In this document: positions 61,535 to 64,000 of the stretch, in pieces
How the letters are laid out: each line of letters begins with the position of its first letter
Position numbering within the stretch: position 1 is the stretch's first letter
Source of the DNA: Pontibacter ummariensis
GTDB lineage: Bacteria > Bacteroidota > Bacteroidia > Cytophagales > Hymenobacteraceae
DNA length: 64,000 nucleotides
Reading direction: 5' to 3'
Assembly: GCF_900188175.1 (NCBI RefSeq)
Contig: NZ_FZOQ01000018.1
Span: 55,428-119,427, forward strand
Made by a program: the position numbers and the translations under genes
The notes under the pieces: model-generated
What the model saw: the letters and a program-made list of their open reading frames with translations, nothing else
Databases searched by the model: none
Told to the model about the DNA's origin: nothing

Positions 61535-63040
61535 ATGAAGACATTTACCCATACTCTCTTCCGGCGCCTTGCCGCCCCTTTGGTACTCGGTGCAGCGCTG
61601 CTTACCTCCTGCAATACTTCTGCCCCCACAGAGGCAGAGACAACTGAAACGGAAGCGGTAGCGGTTGTAGCGGCGGCAGAGGCCCCGGCGGCGGCGCCAA
61701 TCAACCGCAACCCGCTGGTGGAGGAAACGCTTTGGAACCAGCATGCCACCTTAAAGTCAACCATCAACAGCACCAATGTCAGCAACCTGAAGATGGACTG
61801 GAAATATGCTACGCCCACCCCTGTCAGCCACGCGCCCCTGGTAGATGACACAGGCATCTACTTCGGCGACTGGGGCGGCACCGTATACAAAGTGGACCGC
61901 AACGGGCAGTTGATCTGGAAGAAGGACATCGAGCAGCCCAAAAAAATGTGGCCCTGGCACGGCTTCGCCGGTACGGGCACTTTAGGCGACGGGAAGCTCT
62001 TTGAGGCCAGCGTAGAAGGAACTGCCTTTGCAATAAACCCTGCCACTGGCGATGTGCTCTGGAAAACCAGGTTCACCGATGATCAGGAGGCAGGTAACCT
62101 CAGTACGCTGTTGTACCATGATGGCCTGGTATACATTGGTGTACAGTCAGTAGAGGAACCCCTTACAACCATAAAAAAAGGCTTTGTACCTGACTTCCAG
62201 GGGAAAGTAGTGGCGCTCAACGCCAACACCGGTGCGCTTGCCTGGGAAAGAGTACTGGTTACGCCGCCCCATACCGGTGTACCCATGTGGACTTCCTTTG
62301 CACTGGACCCGGACCAGAACACGCTTTTTTTCACCACGGGCAACAACTATACAGGCGAAGCAACAGAACTCTCTGACGCCATTATAGCAGTAGACGCAAA
62401 AACAGGAGAGATAAAATGGGCAAACCAGGTAACCCAGCACGACGTGTGGACCCCGGCTGACCCGGAAGGACCGGACTATGACTTCGGCGGAGGGGCCCAG
62501 CTGTTTGTGGCGAACGTGGATGGCCAGGACCGCAAGCTGGTGGGGGGCGCCCAGAAGAGCGGCTTTTACCATGTGTTTGACGCCACCACAGGGCAAAAGA
62601 TCTGGAGTACCTCTTTCGGATACGGTGGAGTTGACGGCGGTATGCACGGGGAAGCCTCTATTGGCCAGGGCAGGGTGCTGGGCTGGGCCAACAACAGTTA
62701 TCACCACCACCAGCCACCGGGCAAGTACCCCCTCTCTGTGAAAGCACTGAACGCTGCCACCGGCTCACACGAATGGGTTATTAACCACGCCCAGCCAGCC
62801 GCCATTGTTCCGGGCTACCTGGCTAACGACGTTTACTTTGTCGGCTCCCTGGATGGCACCTTGCAGGCTTATCATACCGCTGACGGCAAACAACTGATGA
62901 GCACCAAGGCGCCTGCCCCTATCATCTCCTGGCTGTGGGTAGAAGGAAACTCCCTGTACTTTGGTGGTGGCGTACCGGACATGTTTAAGTGGGCCGATAA
63001 GGGCGAGAACGGCATGTATGCTTATTCAGTGAAACAGTAA
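61535..63040 (+). CDS. PQQ-binding-like beta-propeller lipoprotein
   Basis: A 501-aa lipoprotein (lipobox LLTSC, about residue 26) with an Ala/Glu/Thr-rich linker, then an eight-bladed quinoprotein-type propeller from about residue 60. Repeated blade signatures are GTVYKVDRNGQLIWKKDI, GTAFAINPATGDVLWKTRF, GKVVALNANTGALAWERVL, AIIAVDAKTGEIKWANQV, YHVFDATTGQKIWSTSF and LSVKALNAATGSHEW. HDVWTPADPEGPDYDFGGG resembles the active-site region of PQQ alcohol dehydrogenases. No cytochrome domain is present. Periplasmic oxidation of an alcohol or sugar is possible, but PQQ binding is not shown by the sequence. Transcribed alone; terminator at 63140. Confidence 0.87.
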   Translation: MKTFTHTLFRRLAAPLVLGAALLTSCNTSAPTEAETTETEAVAVVAAAEAPAAAPINRNPLVEETLWNQHATLKSTINSTNVSNLKMDWKYATPTPVSHAPLVDDTGIYFGDWGGTVYKVDRNGQLIWKKDIEQPKKMWPWHGFAGTGTLGDGKLFEASVEGTAFAINPATGDVLWKTRFTDDQEAGNLSTLLYHDGLVYIGVQSVEEPLTTIKKGFVPDFQGKVVALNANTGALAWERVLVTPPHTGVPMWTSFALDPDQNTLFFTTGNNYTGEATELSDAIIAVDAKTGEIKWANQVTQHDVWTPADPEGPDYDFGGGAQLFVANVDGQDRKLVGGAQKSGFYHVFDATTGQKIWSTSFGYGGVDGGMHGEASIGQGRVLGWANNSYHHHQPPGKYPLSVKALNAATGSHEWVINHAQPAAIVPGYLANDVYFVGSLDGTLQAYHTADGKQLMSTKAPAPIISWLWVEGNSLYFGGGVPDMFKWADKGENGMYAYSVKQ

Positions 63041-63139
63041 AGGGAGGAGCAGGCCTCTTCCTGAAGAGGGTGCGCCGGATCAAAAGCTTCCCGCGCTGCG
63101 CTAGTGGGTAAAACAACCAGGTATTTGAAGAACTTTTAG

Positions 63140-63170
63140 CAGGAAGGGGCTATCCCCTTCCTGTTTCTAT
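63140..63170 (+). terminator. Terminator after the PQQ-type gene
   Basis: CAGGAAGGGG (63140-63149) and CCCCTTCCTG (63154-63163) form a perfect 10-bp stem with loop CTAT, followed by TTTCTAT. Confidence 0.88.
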
Positions 63171-63334
63171 ATGTTCTCTTAGCCGCCTCCTGATTTGCCC
63201 TTGCCGCCCGTATGCCTGTGCAGCAGAAACTTCTTAAGTTGTCTCACTATCAAACGACAGCATCTCCTCCTGGCGCTGAAAGCCGCATAGCCAGGGCTAG
63301 CCGGTGTTTAAACAAAATATTTAGATTATTGCTT

Positions 63335-63832
63335 GCCAGTGTTTATAAGGTGGCCTGGGCACGGTTTTACCCCTCCCTGGGCATTACCGCCTGCGTCGGT
63401 TATCAGGCTTTTAACCCCAGTTTTTGCTAAAGCCCGAGTCGGTGCTGTATTCGCTCGCCGGATACCTGGTAGCCCCCTTTAAACAGGAACGCGATAAAGG
63501 TAGCCTATTACAGTGCGAATGCCAGGCATAGACAGGCCGTATACAACTATGAGCGCGCTCTTCTGAACGCATACTCCGAGGTGGCCAATCAGCTATCGAA
63601 GATCAACAACCTGGAACAGCGCTATGGTCTGAAAGCGAAGGAGGTACTGGCGCTGAACCAGTCCGTTGCTATATCGAAGGACCTCTTCACCTCGGCAAGG
63701 GCCGACTACGTGGAAGTACTGTTGACCCAGCGGGAGGCACTGGAATCCAAATTTGAGCTTGTGGAGACCAAAATGCAGCAAATTAATGCCATGGTGAACT
63801 TGTACCGGGCACTGGGCAGCGGATGGAACTAA
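63335..63832 (+). pseudogene. Decayed TolC/OprM-type outer-membrane factor
   Basis: Three pieces of one protein lie in three frames. The first encodes ARFYPSLGITACVGYQAFNP (about 63359-63418). The second, LKPESVLYSLAGYLVAPF, starts at 63427 after a shift in a T run. The third runs NRNAIKVAYYSANARHRQAV from 63482, after a shift in CCCCCTTT, to ALGSGWN at 63832. Together they match the C-terminal part of a TolC/OprM/CusC-type efflux protein. The 5' two thirds of the gene are absent from the sequence upstream, which only shows unrelated bases. A decayed relic next to an IS end is the best reading; it is not a relic of the TolC gene at 47298, whose sequence differs. Confidence 0.8.
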
Positions 63833-63900
63833 CAGGACGCGAACAAAGCGTGAATCCGGAGCTCCTGAGCTAAGGAAACTGTAGCATCTAAAAGTTGAAA

Positions 63901-64000
63901 GGCTAAGAGGCTGTTTTGATTTCATTTATCTAATTTCTTAAGCATGATATGTATCATGGTAATCTGAATCATGGTCTCGGCTGATTTAGTGCTGCGTTCA
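63901..64000 (-). mobile_element. End of an IS5-family element with partial transposase
   Basis: On the - strand, entering from the right edge of the window, a frame encodes ERSTKSAETMIQITMIHIML and ends KKLDK at the TGA at 63922-63924. This is the C-terminal pattern of IS5-family transposases (SAE.MI.I.MI.IML). The adjacent GGCTAAGAGGCTGTTTTGAT (63901-63920) resembles the terminal inverted repeat of such elements. The 5' part of the transposase and the other IS end lie beyond the window. Confidence 0.75.

Noticed and set aside
63212..63334. Start of a 72-codon frame before the TolC-type relic
   Set aside because: Its first 40 residues show no similarity to an efflux protein; only the part from about 63335 on belongs to the relic.
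1..64000. CRISPR arrays, tRNA or rRNA genes, prophage, integrase-linked att sites
   Set aside because: Looked for on both strands; no regularly spaced repeats, no cloverleaf ending in CCA context and no phage gene set were found by eye.

Overview
The window reads as chromosome of an aerobic, heterotrophic member of the Bacteroidota, most likely Cytophagales/Hymenobacteraceae (Pontibacter-like). The grounds are a SusC/SusD polysaccharide locus, several OMP_b-brl-type TonB receptors, TAnnTTTG-type promoters, a HYC_CC_PP protein, an ebo operon and MetZ-type homocysteine synthesis. The genus is inferred from protein style; no rRNA or other marker gene is present. Almost every gene belongs to a compact operon, and the only clearly mobile or decayed part is the right edge.

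Layout. (1) 1-11.7 kb: assimilatory sulfur metabolism in two convergent units. The + unit is cysH-cysD-cysN. The - unit is sulfite reductase, cobA, a siroheme-synthase/TSUP permease fusion, metZ and an OsmC protein. Together they run sulfate -> APS -> sulfite -> sulfide -> homocysteine and make the siroheme for the reductase. Each unit is preceded by a SAM-I riboswitch followed, about 10 nt after the riboswitch, by a 37-codon leader peptide ending in a run of cysteine codons. This two-layer SAM plus cysteine control is the most striking thing in the window. (2) 12-16 kb: a TonB-type outer-membrane protein, a small unknown protein and mug DNA glycosylase. (3) 16.2-23.0 kb: a complete eboABCDEF operon, a conserved metabolite-handling cluster of poorly known function. 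(4) 23.2-27.1 kb: a - strand trio of a periplasmic dehydrogenase/cytochrome c lipoprotein, an FGE-like lipoprotein and a 3-keto-disaccharide hydrolase-type (DUF1080) protein. (5) 27.4-43.1 kb: a polysaccharide utilization locus with SusC, SusD, two tandem GH144-like lipoproteins, GH43, an SGNH hydrolase, a GH3 beta-glucosidase and a membrane-spanning regulator; beta-1,2-glucan is the best substrate guess. (6) 43.4-54.8 kb: heavy-metal (Cu/Ag-type) export with a HYC_CC_PP protein, a CusA pump split in two by a 125-nt spacer, a TolC protein, two tandem CusB-like adaptors with metal-binding N-domains, a DUF3347 lipoprotein and a TonB-type protein. (7) 55-64 kb: a small membrane protein, a zinc-protease lipoprotein, a one-polypeptide MmeI-like restriction-modification enzyme with a compositionally foreign middle part, an iron-transport-family-like protein, a quinoprotein-type beta-propeller lipoprotein, a decayed TolC-family gene and the end of an IS5-type transposase cut by the window edge.

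No rRNA, tRNA, CRISPR array, prophage or replication origin was recognised. All family assignments come from reading motifs; no database search was run.
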